A stretch of DNA of 64,000 nucleotides from Polyangiaceae bacterium (GCA_019637265.1 JAHBVY010000002.1:620001-684000), one strand, 5' to 3'; shown: positions 49,762 to 59,257, numbered from the stretch's first letter. Program-made: numbers and translations. Notes: generated by a model from the sequence alone, not told the origin.

Positions 49762-50892
49762 ATGAAGCGAGAGCTCACGGCGGTGTTGACGATCAGCTGT
49801 TTTGCAGCGGGGCTCATCGCCTGCGAAGAGAAACCAACCCCCCAACCCAAACCCGACACGGCCGCTACGGCGACCTCCGTCACGGCCCCCGCGGCGGGCT
49901 CTGCTTCGGCGGCGCCCGGCGCCAAGGCGGGGATCCCCACGCCCCCGAAGAACCTCGGGCCGATGAAGATCCCCGACGACAACCCGATGACCGAGGCCAA
50001 GGTGGCCCTGGGGCATCAGCTGTTCTTCGACAAGCGGCTGAGCACGGACGGCAGCCGCGCCTGCTACTCGTGCCACCAGAACGAAGACGGCACCGGTGGC
50101 CACGACCCGCTCGCGATCGGCGCGGGCGACAAGCCGCTGACGCGCCACGCGCCGGTGATGTGGAACGTGGGTTACCTGCCCAGGCACTACTGGGACGGCC
50201 GATCACCGAGCCTGGAGGCTCAGATGAAGGGCGCCTGGGCCGGCGGCAACATGGGCGTGGGTGAAGACAAATTGGCTGACAAAGCCAAGGAGATCGCCGC
50301 CATCGACGGCTACAAGAAGCAGTTCGACGAGGTGTTCGGCGAAGAGGGCGTCACCCCCGACACCATCGCCAAGGCCGTGGCGGCTTACGAGCGCACGCTC
50401 TTCTGCGCGGACACCGCCTGGGACAAATTCCAGGCCGGAAATAAGTCCGCCATGACCAGCGAGCAGCAAGCGGGTTGGAAGCTGTTCACCGGCAAGGCCG
50501 CGTGCATCTCGTGCCACGCGCCGCCCTTCTTCTCGGACGCATACGCCTCGGCGGACAGCGCCTACCACAACACGGGCGTCGGCATCGAAGGCAAGAAGAA
50601 GGAGGAGGTCGACATCGGTCGCAAGGCAGTGTCCAAGAGCGACACCGACTGGGCCGCCTTCAAGACGCCGAGCCTCCGCAACGTGGCCAAGACGGCTCCC
50701 TATTTCCACGACGGATCGGCGAAGACGCTCGAGGAGGCCGTGCGCTTCATGGCGAAGGGCGGCTTCGCGAACGAGTTCAAGGACCCGCGCATCACGGATC
50801 GTGAGCTGACCGACGCCGAGATCCAGCAGCTGGTGGCCTTCCTCGGCGCGCTGGACTGCGAGGGCAGCTTGGTGGAGCCGAAGCTGCCCTAG
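49762..50892 (+). CDS. Di-haem cytochrome c peroxidase (MauG/CcpA-type)
   Basis: 376 residues from ATG. The signal ends at AAGLIAC (lipidation possible). A Pro/Ala linker follows that includes EEKPTPQPKPD, encoded by a copy of the dispersed element (49834-49854). Two haem sites are visible: CYSCH at 101-105 and CISCH at 248-252. GHQLFFDKRLSTDG, HYWDGRSPSLEAQ and FKTPSLRNVAKTAPYFHDGSAKTLEEAV are classical for the family. It reduces peroxide in the periplasm, or acts as a MauG-like oxidase; which of the two is not decided here. Confidence 0.9.
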   Translation: MKRELTAVLTISCFAAGLIACEEKPTPQPKPDTAATATSVTAPAAGSASAAPGAKAGIPTPPKNLGPMKIPDDNPMTEAKVALGHQLFFDKRLSTDGSRACYSCHQNEDGTGGHDPLAIGAGDKPLTRHAPVMWNVGYLPRHYWDGRSPSLEAQMKGAWAGGNMGVGEDKLADKAKEIAAIDGYKKQFDEVFGEEGVTPDTIAKAVAAYERTLFCADTAWDKFQAGNKSAMTSEQQAGWKLFTGKAACISCHAPPFFSDAYASADSAYHNTGVGIEGKKKEEVDIGRKAVSKSDTDWAAFKTPSLRNVAKTAPYFHDGSAKTLEEAVRFMAKGGFANEFKDPRITDRELTDAEIQQLVAFLGALDCEGSLVEPKLP

Positions 50893-50913
50893 GCCTCACC
50901 AATCAGCCGCGCC

Positions 50914-50940
50914 CGTCGTGATGACGGTCAGTGATACTGA
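50914..50940. terminator. Two mini-hairpins after the peroxidase gene
   Basis: CGTC-GTGAT-GACG at 50914-50926 and TCAGT-GAT-ACTGA at 50928-50940, 22 bp after the stop, without a T-tract. The rest of the gap to 51437 holds a C-run element (51011-51026) and three imperfect CGGCTGGATCGA-like units (51237-51290), but no gene. Confidence 0.55.
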
Positions 50941-51437
50941 GCATCGAGCGCAGTCGACAAGCGACCTGTCTGGCCAGGAGCCTGACGAATAGCCACTGCT
51001 GCTGCTGCTCGATCGGGGGGTTTGCCTGCACCGCGCCTTCGCGCTCCGCCCCAGGTGCTGGGCGTGGGGCGCGGGGCGGCACTCCCCCGCGCGACCCTCA
51101 CCATCACTGCCCCACCCGCATGAGGATCCGCGGCTCATCCTGATGGGCCGAGGCGGCGGCGTGTTCCCATGGCAGCACAAGTTTGCAGCTTGGGTGGCGC
51201 ACGCACGCGACGTCGGCCCGCTCAGCGTCACGCTGGCGGCTGAATCGAGCCGCCCTGCAGCTGGATCGAACCTGCGGCTGGATCGATAATGGCTGAGCGC
51301 GCTCGCGTTCTCATTCGCCTGCTCCCGCGAATTCTCATGCCGCGATGCGCGTGGTAGATTCCTCGCCCCTCCACCTCCCACGTGAGGCCGCGCGAAGCGC
51401 ATCGAACAACCGCGGCCCCCGCTCCCCAGGCACTCCT

Positions 51438-52571
51438 ATGAAGCACTCGTATGGTCTCGGACTCGTCGGCTTGAGCCTGCTTTCGGTGGTCGCGTGCAGC
51501 CGCACCACCATCGACTTCTCCAACCCTGAGGGCGCCGCGGGCACCGGCGGCTCGGGCGGCGTCGGTGTCAGCGGCTCGGGCGGCATCGGTGGCTCGGGCG
51601 GCGTCGGCGGCATCTCAGGCGCAGCTGGCACCGGCGGTCAGTCGGACTGCCATCAGCAGGCGAACGATCGTTGCGACCGCTGCACCTGCGATGCGTGCCC
51701 TGAAGCTTGGGACAAGTGTCAAGACGACGAAGGCTGCCTCGCCATCGGTGAGTGCGCCGATGGCGCGGGTTGCGCCGGGGTGGAGTGCGTGGCGCCTTGC
51801 GGCGACATCATCGATCGCTACGGCGGCATCCAAGGTGAGTCGATGCGACTCTCGCTGGGGCTCGGGGTGTGCCAGGCGGCGAGCTGCACCACCGAGTGCA
51901 CGCCCGGCACCGGCGGCGCGGGTGGCTCCGGAGCCACGGGTGGTGCGGGCGGCTTCGGCGCCACGGGTGGCTTTGGCGCCACGGGTGGTTTCGGTGCCAC
52001 GGGTGGCTTCGGTGGCTCGTCCGCTGCTGGCGGCTCCGGTGGCTCGGGCGGCTCCGGCGGAGGCGGCATCATCGGCTGCATCACCTGCGTCACCCAGGAT
52101 TGTCCCGCGGCGCAGCAGTGCCTGCTCGACTCCGCGTGTCGCGACGGCGCGATTTGCGCGTTCACGCAGTGCCTCGGCGGCGGGGGCGGCTTCGACTTCA
52201 GCTGCCTGCTCGGGTGCTTCAACGGCGACTTCAACGCGGCGCTCACCGCGTTCAACGCCGTGCAGTGCGTGGTGGGTCAGTGCGGCCCCGACTGCGGCAG
52301 CATCTTGGGTGGCGGCGGCGGGCTGCCCTTCGGTGGCAGTGGCGGCGGGGGTAGCGGTGGCAGCGGCTTCTTCGGCGGCAGCGGCGGCGGGGGCGGCAGC
52401 GGCTTCTTCGGTGGTAGCGGCGGCGGGGGCGGCGGTGGGCCGTTTGGTGGCAGCGGCGGCGGCGGGCCATTTGGAGGTAGCGGCGGCGGGCCGTTCGGTG
52501 GCAGCGGCGGCGCGCCTGACGCGGGCACGCCTGGCGTCAGCGGCAACGGCGGGATCGGCGGCGCGCCGTAA
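51438..52571 (+). CDS. Gly-rich, Cys-rich lipoprotein
   Basis: 377 residues from ATG. The signal is GLVGLSLLSVVAC with lipidation Cys. The protein alternates long Gly/Ser repeats (GGSGGVGVSGSGG, GGFGATGGFGATG, GGSGGGG) with two Cys-rich islands. The first is CHQQANDRCDRCTCDACPEAWDKC-like with CAPCG; the second is CITCVTQDCPAAQQCLL ... CLLGCF. The pattern suggests a disulfide-stabilised surface protein on flexible spacers. No enzyme family recognised. The DNA at 51935-52020 and 52320-52520 is internally repetitive. Confidence 0.65.
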   Translation: MKHSYGLGLVGLSLLSVVACSRTTIDFSNPEGAAGTGGSGGVGVSGSGGIGGSGGVGGISGAAGTGGQSDCHQQANDRCDRCTCDACPEAWDKCQDDEGCLAIGECADGAGCAGVECVAPCGDIIDRYGGIQGESMRLSLGLGVCQAASCTTECTPGTGGAGGSGATGGAGGFGATGGFGATGGFGATGGFGGSSAAGGSGGSGGSGGGGIIGCITCVTQDCPAAQQCLLDSACRDGAICAFTQCLGGGGGFDFSCLLGCFNGDFNAALTAFNAVQCVVGQCGPDCGSILGGGGGLPFGGSGGGGSGGSGFFGGSGGGGGSGFFGGSGGGGGGGPFGGSGGGGPFGGSGGGPFGGSGGAPDAGTPGVSGNGGIGGAP

Positions 52572-52715
52572 CGGCGTCGCAGCAGCGCGGTGTACAGCAG
52601 CGCCAGGAGGCGCGTGGCGTAGACACCTCGTCAGGGTGACGCGCCATGGTGGTGGCATCTCGTCAGGGTAGGTCACCATCACGGCGGGTCGGCGCGAGTT
52701 TGCTAAGCTGCCCGA

Positions 52716-55700
52716 ATGGGCAGGACGAGGCTCGTGAGCTGGCTGGCGCTCGCCGTAGGCCTCAGCCTCACGGTGGACGCGAGCGCGCAGTTCAATCCCT
52801 CTGGGCGCAAGCCGCAGAAGCCCCCGAGCGGCGGCACGGCGAAGCCGAGGCCCAAGCCGAAGCCGACGCCAGACAAGCCCAACACGGAGCAGCTGATCCA
52901 GCGCTACCTGGACATCGTGCTCAAGCAACCTGGGGCGCAGTTCCCTCTCCAGCGCCTCGCGCAGCTGTACCGCGAGCGCGACGGCGACTTGGAGCAGCTC
53001 ATCAAAGAGCTCGAGAAGCTCGCCCAGGGGAGCGGCGAGCGCGGCTTCAACGCGCGCGTCGCCCTCGCTGGCGCGTATCGCCAAGACGGCCGCTTCGATC
53101 GAGCGATCGAGACCTATGAGGCCGCGATCCAAGCGCGCCCCAAGTCGCACGTCGCGCGCCTGGCGCTGGCGCACCTGCTCCAAGATCGCGGTGACAAGGC
53201 GGGCGCCTATGAGCGCTTCAAGGAGGTGCTCCCCCAGCTCAAGGACGACGCGGACATCGAGCAGACGCTCCGCACCTTGATGAGCCTGGCGCTAGACCTC
53301 GAGCGCTACGCCGACGCCGAGGCGCGCCACGCCGAGCTCGTGAAGCGCGGCAAGGGCAGCTTCTTCGTGCGCGCGGAGCTGGGGCGCGAGCTGATGCTGC
53401 GCGGAAAATACGAACGCGCGGTGAAGGAGTTCGAGCAGGTGGTGAAGCATGCGGCGGGCGATAACCGCGTGCTCGCGCCAGCGCTTCGCGATCTGGGTCA
53501 GGCCCAGGTGAAGGCCAAGCAGACCAAGCAGGCGCTGGACACGCTCACCCGCGCGCTCAGGGCCGCGGGTGAGCAAGCCGGCGTGCGCCGCGAGATCTAC
53601 GACATCATCGTCTCGGCCTACCGCGCGGAAGACAAGCTGCGCGACCTCATCGCCCTGGTGGAGAAGGAGCCCGCCCGCGACTTTTACCGCGCGAGGATGC
53701 TGGGCGCCCTGTACGAAGAGACGGGTCAGGTGGGCCTGGCCCTGAAGGCCTACCGCGAGGCGCTCACCAAGCGAAACGGCGACATCGAGACGCGGCTCAA
53801 GCTGGTGCAGCTGCTCCAGATCCAGGGCGAGCTCGAGGAGGTCATCAAGCAGTACGAGGAGCTGGTGCGCGCAGCGCCGCGCAACCCCGACTTCGTGTTC
53901 CAGCTGGCGGAGGCGCTGATCCAGCGCGGCGACCGCAAGGGCGCGCTCACGCGCCTCACTCAGCTGGAGGCGCGCTCACGCGGTGACGAAGAGACGCTGG
54001 CGGCGCTGGTCGACTTCTACGAGCGCGTGAACGAAGAGAAGCGCGCGCGCGCGGTGCTCGAGTCGCTCGCGAACCGCCCTCAAGATCCGCGTCACCTGAT
54101 CGACCTCGGCGACCGCTATTTCCAAGACGGGGACCGCGAGCGCGCCGTGCGCACCTGGAAGCGCCTGCTCACCCTGATCCCCAACAAGGCCAAGGCGCTG
54201 TTCACGCTGGGTGAGGTGTACCTGGAGCACGACATGGCGGCTGACGCGCTGGCGGCCTTGCGTGAGGCCACTCAGCTCGCGCCGAAGACGCTGGCCTACA
54301 AGAAGGGCTACGCGCTGGCGCTGGAGCGCACCGCGACCGGCACCCCAGCGCAGCGGCGCCCTCAGTACGACGCCGCGATCCAAATCTGGGAGGAGCTGCT
54401 CTCCGGTCAGCCCGCCCCGCACCTCGCGCGCGAAGCGCGTCAGCACATCGTCACCCTGTGGGCCTTATCAGATCAGCTGTCTAGTAAAGCCGCGCCCCTC
54501 GCACGCCGGCTCGCCGCCAAGCCCCCCGATCTAGAAGCTGGGCGGCTGCTCGCCGAGGTGCACTTGCGCGGTAAGCGTCACTCGGAGGCCGAGCAGGTGC
54601 TGAAGCGCGTGGTGAAGGCGGCGCCGGGCGACGCCGAGAGCTACCTGCGCCTCGAGCACGCCTTGGTGGTCCAGCGCAAGCTCCCGGAGGCGATCTCGGT
54701 GCTCGAGCGGCTCGTGAAGGTGGAGCCCAAGCGCGCGCGGGAATACTACCAACGGATGGCGGGGTACGCCGCCGAGCAGTACAAGGACGACGACGCGATC
54801 CGCTTCGCGGAGAAGGCGCTCGAGCTCTCACCGGACGACGCCGAGGGGCACCGGCGGCTGGGGGAGATGTACCGGCGACGCCAAGACAACGATCAGGCGA
54901 TTGGTCAGTTTCGCTTGGCGCTCAGCAAGAACGACCGGCTGTTCCCGGTGTACTTCCAGCTCGCGGAGCTGCTCGTCAACCGCGGGGAAATCGACGAGGC
55001 CGATCGGCTGCTGCGCCGCGTGGTGCGCGCGGCGCCCGATGAAGACCTGGTGGCTCAAGCCACGCGGCTCAGCGTGCAGCTGAACCTCGGGCGGGACAAC
55101 CTGGAGTCGCTCGAGCAGGAGCTCCTACCGGTGACGCTGGGCAACCCCGGTAAGCCCGTCTACCGGCGGCTCTTGATCGAGCTCTACAGCACCATGGCCT
55201 TCCCGCTGGTGCACCAGAGCAAGAGCAAGGACGCCGCCGAAGCGAAGCGCGCCGCGGAGGCCCTCGCGCGCATCGGCGAGCGCGCCGTCAAGCCGCTGCT
55301 AGACACCCTGGCTGACGAGCAAAGTCACCAGCAGCGCGTCGCCTTGGAGCTGCTCTCGCACATCCGCCATCGCGGCGCCGGGCCCACGCTCATCGCCTTC
55401 GCCTCGGGCACTGGAGACAGTGAGCTGCGCTCCTGGGCGATGGCCGCCGTCGCCTCGCTGCGCGATCCGTCGTTGCTCCCCAAGCTGAGCCAGGTGGTCG
55501 CGCCGGGCGGCCAAGTGCGCTCCGACGAGGCGGACCCAGTGCTGGTGAACGCCACGGCCGCGGTAGCCCAGCTCGCGGATCCCAAGGCGCGGCCGCTGCT
55601 CGTCTCACTGCTCGGGAGCGAGGCGCCCAGCGTGCGCGCGCTGGCGGCGCTGGGGCTCGGCCGGGTAGGCACGCCAACTGACGATGTGAAGCTCGCCGAG

Positions 55701-56771
55701 GTCGCCCGCAGCGTGGAGGCTGGGCCGCTCCCCCGCGCCGCCGCGGCCTTCGCGCTGGGTGAACGGCGCTCGAGCGCGCAGGTGAGCGCGCTGCTCGAGT
55801 TGGTCAGCGCGACGGATCCGCTGGTCCGCGGGCAGGCGATGTTGGCGCTCGCGCGGCTGAAGCACGCGCGCGCCCCCGAGTCGATCGCGCGCGCCTGGCT
55901 CCACCCAGGGGCGGAGGAGCGGCGGCTGGCGCGCGCCGCGGCGCTGGCGTTCAGCGGTCAGGCGCCGTCACTCGAGCGCGCGCTCTCGCAGAGCCCCGAA
56001 GCGGGCCGCCTCGACGTGCGGCAGGTGCTGATGAGCCTCGGTGAGGAGACGCCCGCGCCGAGCGCGGCCGCGAGCGCGATCGCCCTCCTGGAGCCAGCGC
56101 TCGCGCGAGAGGTGCCGAGCGCCGTGCAGAGCTCCCCGGAGCGCGCGGCGATCATCGCTGCGCTCTTGCCAAGCGACGCTTCCCGCGGCGCCCTCGGGTT
56201 CCAGCTCGATTTCACCAAGCTCCCGGCGGAGGAGCAGCGCGCATTGAACGCCGCGGTGGGGCGCATCGCGGAGGCCGCGGTGCCGGCCTTCGTCTCCCTC
56301 GCGAGCCACCCATCGCGCCCCGCGCGCCAAGCGGCGGTGAGCTACCTCGCCTCGCGGCGCGACGATCGCGCGCTCGCGGCGCTGGTGGAGCGCCTGTCGG
56401 ACACGGACAGCGTGGTTCAGCTCGCCGCGCTCAGCGGGCTCGGGCAGGTGCTCACGCGCGCTGGCGCCGGTTCGAAGGAGGCGACGCGAGCGGCGCATCA
56501 GGTAGCCGCGCTGATCGCCAAGGAGCCCTCCTGGCCGCTCCGGGCGCGCGCCGCGGAGGTGCTGGGTGAGCTCGGGCAGCGGGTGCAAGACGCCGAGGTG
56601 CGGAGCGCGCTGACGCGCGGCGCGAAGACGGACAGCGTGGCGCTGGTGCGCGAAGGCTGCCTCACGGCGCTGCTCCGCATCGACCCGAGCGCCGGCAAGC
56701 GCCTGGCGGCGGAGCTCGCAAAGAGCGACCCAGAGCCCCGCGTGCGCGCCGCAGCGGAGCGCGCCAAGTGA
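52716..56771 (+). CDS. Very large exported TPR/HEAT-repeat protein
   Basis: 1351 residues. A signal peptide (RTRLVSWLALAVGLSLTVDASAQ) is followed by a Pro/Lys-rich stretch to about residue 55. Residues ~60-850 are consecutive TPR units (for example ARVALAGAYRQDGRFDRAIETYEAAIQARPKS, LGEVYLEHDMAADALAALREA, RRLGEMYRRRQDNDQAIGQF). From about 850 to the end are HEAT-like repeats (for example VSLLGSEAPSVRALAALGLGRVGTP, VSYLASRRDDRALAALVERL). It is probably a periplasmic or outer-membrane scaffold. The stop overlaps the next gene by 4 nt. Confidence 0.85.
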   Translation: MGRTRLVSWLALAVGLSLTVDASAQFNPSGRKPQKPPSGGTAKPRPKPKPTPDKPNTEQLIQRYLDIVLKQPGAQFPLQRLAQLYRERDGDLEQLIKELEKLAQGSGERGFNARVALAGAYRQDGRFDRAIETYEAAIQARPKSHVARLALAHLLQDRGDKAGAYERFKEVLPQLKDDADIEQTLRTLMSLALDLERYADAEARHAELVKRGKGSFFVRAELGRELMLRGKYERAVKEFEQVVKHAAGDNRVLAPALRDLGQAQVKAKQTKQALDTLTRALRAAGEQAGVRREIYDIIVSAYRAEDKLRDLIALVEKEPARDFYRARMLGALYEETGQVGLALKAYREALTKRNGDIETRLKLVQLLQIQGELEEVIKQYEELVRAAPRNPDFVFQLAEALIQRGDRKGALTRLTQLEARSRGDEETLAALVDFYERVNEEKRARAVLESLANRPQDPRHLIDLGDRYFQDGDRERAVRTWKRLLTLIPNKAKALFTLGEVYLEHDMAADALAALREATQLAPKTLAYKKGYALALERTATGTPAQRRPQYDAAIQIWEELLSGQPAPHLAREARQHIVTLWALSDQLSSKAAPLARRLAAKPPDLEAGRLLAEVHLRGKRHSEAEQVLKRVVKAAPGDAESYLRLEHALVVQRKLPEAISVLERLVKVEPKRAREYYQRMAGYAAEQYKDDDAIRFAEKALELSPDDAEGHRRLGEMYRRRQDNDQAIGQFRLALSKNDRLFPVYFQLAELLVNRGEIDEADRLLRRVVRAAPDEDLVAQATRLSVQLNLGRDNLESLEQELLPVTLGNPGKPVYRRLLIELYSTMAFPLVHQSKSKDAAEAKRAAEALARIGERAVKPLLDTLADEQSHQQRVALELLSHIRHRGAGPTLIAFASGTGDSELRSWAMAAVASLRDPSLLPKLSQVVAPGGQVRSDEADPVLVNATAAVAQLADPKARPLLVSLLGSEAPSVRALAALGLGRVGTPTDDVKLAEVARSVEAGPLPRAAAAFALGERRSSAQVSALLELVSATDPLVRGQAMLALARLKHARAPESIARAWLHPGAEERRLARAAALAFSGQAPSLERALSQSPEAGRLDVRQVLMSLGEETPAPSAAASAIALLEPALAREVPSAVQSSPERAAIIAALLPSDASRGALGFQLDFTKLPAEEQRALNAAVGRIAEAAVPAFVSLASHPSRPARQAAVSYLASRRDDRALAALVERLSDTDSVVQLAALSGLGQVLTRAGAGSKEATRAAHQVAALIAKEPSWPLRARAAEVLGELGQRVQDAEVRSALTRGAKTDSVALVREGCLTALLRIDPSAGKRLAAELAKSDPEPRVRAAAERAK

Positions 56772-57346
56772 CTCGCCAAACCCCCGAGCCTGAAAGGCGA
56801 TCGAGGAGCTCACGGGGCGCTGGGGTAGCGGTGCTGTGCTCGTTGGGCGCGCTGGCGAGCTTGGCGCTCGGGTGCAGCGAGCTCGAGCGCTATGACACCA
56901 AGGCGGGGGAGGCCTACTGCGGCAACATCGTCGGCGCGGAGTTCATCCGCACGCCAGAACGTCAGGGTGGCTTCTCTCAGGAGCTCCGCGCGCGCATCAC
57001 CCTCGACGTGAACCAGCAACACGGGCCGCAGCTCGTGCTCACCACCAGCGACGTGAGCGGCCCCTGCGCGCCGCGCCCCACCTTCGACGACGCGCCGCTC
57101 GTCACGGTACCCGAGCTCTCGAGCGACCCGTTCAGCCAGCTGACCTTCGGAGACGGCCGCGACTACAACTTCGTGGGCTGGGTGGAGTCGACCTGCCGTG
57201 GTCCCGTGATGGCAGTCGTCAGCCTCATGAACGACTCCGAGCTCGAGCTACGCCTACTGAAGCCCCCCGTCGAGACCGAAGCAGGCCCCAGGCCAGCGTT
57301 CGCGCTGTTTCGCACCAAGCTCAGCACCGGCAGCTGCGGATTTTGA
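56768..57346 (+). CDS. Predicted lipoprotein downstream of the TPR/HEAT gene
   Basis: 192 residues from a GTG overlapping the previous stop (GTGA). The signal is AGVAVLCSLGALASLALGC with lipidation Cys. The first residues (MTRQTPEPER) are encoded by a dispersed element copy (56775-56790). The mature domain has KAGEAYCGNIVGAEFIRTPER and LTTSDVSGPCAPRP and ends in STGSCGF, with four Cys. Translational coupling suggests it works with the TPR/HEAT scaffold. No family recognised. Confidence 0.65.
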   Translation: MTRQTPEPERRSRSSRGAGVAVLCSLGALASLALGCSELERYDTKAGEAYCGNIVGAEFIRTPERQGGFSQELRARITLDVNQQHGPQLVLTTSDVSGPCAPRPTFDDAPLVTVPELSSDPFSQLTFGDGRDYNFVGWVESTCRGPVMAVVSLMNDSELELRLLKPPVETEAGPRPAFALFRTKLSTGSCGF

Positions 57347-57424
57347 GGGCCACAGGGGCGGTTTCCCTGGTCCGTTCGCTGGCAAACCGATCGCCGCTCG
57401 AGGCTCGCGTGCGCCTGTTGCACC

Positions 57425-57445
57425 GCGGTGCCGTCCAACCCCAAG
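57425..57445 (+). repeat. Extended dispersed element copy
   Basis: GCGGTGCCGTCCAACCC followed by CAAG, in the gap between the lipoprotein and tsaD. The 176-bp gap holds no gene. Confidence 0.65.
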
Positions 57446-57522
57446 CTCCCACCCTCGAGGCAAGCGAGGCTCGATCCCAAGCGTGAGCTTGAGCCGAACG
57501 GGGCGCGTGGTATGCGCGGGCG

Positions 57523-58596
57523 GTGCGCGTCTTGGGCATCGAGACCTCGTGTGACGAAACGGCGGCCGCGGTGGTGGCAGGCGCTGGGCTGGTGCTGAGC
57601 AACGTGATCCATAGCCAGGTGGCGCTGCACGCAGCGTACGGCGGGGTGGTGCCGGAGCTCGCCTCGCGCGATCACCTGAGGCATGGGGTGCCCGTCGTGC
57701 GCGAAGCGCTGGCGCGCGCCGGGCTGTCGTTCGCCGAGCTCGATGGCATCGCCGTGACCTGCCGACCAGGGCTCGCTGGCGCGCTCTTGGTGGGGACCCA
57801 GCTCGCCCATGGCCTCGCTTGGGCGACCGGGCTGCCGCTCGTGGGGGTGGATCACCTGGTGGGGCACCTCTCGGCGGCTTACCTCGACTTCAGTCAGGTG
57901 GGCGGACGCGCACCGGAGCGGGCGCCGGAGCTGCCGTTCATCGGGCTCATCGCCTCCGGCGGGCACACCAGCATTTACCGTGTGGATTCATTGGAGCCCG
58001 AGGGCACGCGGGAGATCGGCGGCACTCGCGACGACGCCGCGGGCGAGGCCTACGACAAGGTCGCCAAGCTGCTCGGCCTCGGCTACCCCGGCGGCCCCGT
58101 CATCGATCGCCTCGCCGCGGAGGGCGACGCGCGCGCCATCTCACTCGCCAAGCCGATGCCGCAACGCGCGTCGCTCGAGTTCAGCTTCTCCGGCCTCAAG
58201 ACCCAAGTCGCGCGCTGGGTCGACGAGCACGGCCGCCCAGGTGACGACGCCACGCTGCGCGACCTGTGCGCCGCGTTCCAAGCGCGAGTCGTGGACTCCC
58301 TGCTGTCGAAGACGTTTCGCGCGGCCCAGCGCGAGCAAGTGAGCTGCGTGGTGCTCGGCGGCGGCGTCGCCGCCAACCGCGAGCTCCGGAGCCGCGCCGA
58401 GCGCCTGGCCCGCGAACGCGGCGTGCACCTGACCTTACCGCCGCTGGAGGCTTGCACCGACAACGCCGCGATGATCGCCCTCGCGGGAGTAGCGCCGCTC
58501 CGCCGCGGCGAAGACCACCGCGGCGCCCTCCAAGTCAGCACCCAGAGCAGCCTCCCCCGCGTCACCCGCAAAGGCCGCGGTATACGCCGGGGGTAG
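57523..58596 (+). CDS. tsaD: tRNA N6-threonylcarbamoyladenosine transferase TsaD
   Basis: 357 residues from a GTG. TsaD transfers the threonylcarbamoyl group to A37 of ANN-decoding tRNAs. VLGIETSCDETAAAVV starts the ASKHA fold, and metal-binding His residues lie in DHLVGHLSAAY. ASGGHTSIY, DDAAGEAYDKVAKLLGLGYPGGP, FSGLKTQV, GGGVAANRELR and CTDNAAMIA (metal Asp) complete the family. Part of its 3' end (58454-58515) is duplicated downstream at 58688. Confidence 0.97.
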   Translation: MRVLGIETSCDETAAAVVAGAGLVLSNVIHSQVALHAAYGGVVPELASRDHLRHGVPVVREALARAGLSFAELDGIAVTCRPGLAGALLVGTQLAHGLAWATGLPLVGVDHLVGHLSAAYLDFSQVGGRAPERAPELPFIGLIASGGHTSIYRVDSLEPEGTREIGGTRDDAAGEAYDKVAKLLGLGYPGGPVIDRLAAEGDARAISLAKPMPQRASLEFSFSGLKTQVARWVDEHGRPGDDATLRDLCAAFQARVVDSLLSKTFRAAQREQVSCVVLGGGVAANRELRSRAERLARERGVHLTLPPLEACTDNAAMIALAGVAPLRRGEDHRGALQVSTQSSLPRVTRKGRGIRRG

Positions 58597-58687
58597 TCAC
58601 CTCGCGCGCGCAGCGGAGCAACCTCCAGCCGCAAGTACCGCGATTGCGCTGTCTTCAACTATCTCTTCGCCTCGCTGGGACAGTCCA

Positions 58688-58748
58688 GCACCGACAACGC
58701 CGCGATGATCGCCCTCGCCGGGTAGCGCCGCTCCGCCGCGGCGAAGAC
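58688..58748 (+). pseudogene. Duplicated fragment of the tsaD 3' end
   Basis: 61 bp nearly identical to tsaD 58454-58515. Both begin GCACCGACAACGCCGCGATG and end GCGGCGAAGAC. One base is missing in the GCGGGAGTAGCG/GCCGGGTAGCG stretch, so the copy is frameshifted. The flanks do not match. It is a remnant of a local duplication, not a functional gene. Confidence 0.75.
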
Positions 58749-58819
58749 TCACGCCAAGACGCCGCGGAAGTCTGGCGCGTGAGCTAGGCGCCAGCACCTC
58801 GCCCAGGCATGATCCGCCC

Positions 58820-59257
58820 ATGCACGAAACGCGGCTCCTGACGAAGCGCGACGCCGCTCTGGTGACGCGGCTACGGCGCATCTGTGAGGCCTTGCCTGAA
58901 GCCAATGAGCGCATCTCTCACGGGGAGCCCACTTGGTTCGCAGGTCGCGGCAAGGTCTTCGCCATGCTCGACAACCACCACCACGGCGCAGACCACCTCG
59001 CCGTCTGGCTGCCCCTCCCCTTCGGCGCGCAAGACGACCTCGTCTCGCTCGACCCCGCGCGCTTCTTCGTGCCTCCCTACGTCGGCGGCAAGGGTTGGGT
59101 CGGCGTCCGCCTCGACGCCAAGACCGATTGGGACTTCGTCGCCGAGCTGGTGCACGACGCCTTCCGCCACGTCGCCACCAAGACCTTGATCGCCCGCCTG
59201 ACGAACACGACTGCCCAAGTGAAGAAGGAGCGTTCCGCGAGCACAAGGCAGCCTTGA
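58820..59257 (+). CDS. MmcQ/YjbR-family protein
   Basis: 145 residues from ATG. The pattern ALPEANERISHGEPTWFAGRGKVFAML, then LAVWLPLPFGAQDDLVSLDPARFFVPPYVGGKGWVGVRL and WDFVAELVHDAFRHVA, is that of the YjbR/MmcQ (DUF419) fold, a small DNA-binding-like or regulatory fold of unknown function. There is no signal peptide or TM. It is convergent with the toxin gene. Confidence 0.85.
   Translation: MHETRLLTKRDAALVTRLRRICEALPEANERISHGEPTWFAGRGKVFAMLDNHHHGADHLAVWLPLPFGAQDDLVSLDPARFFVPPYVGGKGWVGVRLDAKTDWDFVAELVHDAFRHVATKTLIARLTNTTAQVKKERSASTRQP

Noticed and set aside
51237-51290. Regulatory array of CGGCTGGATCGA-like units
   Set aside because: Only three imperfect units with unequal spacing; too weak to claim as a feature.
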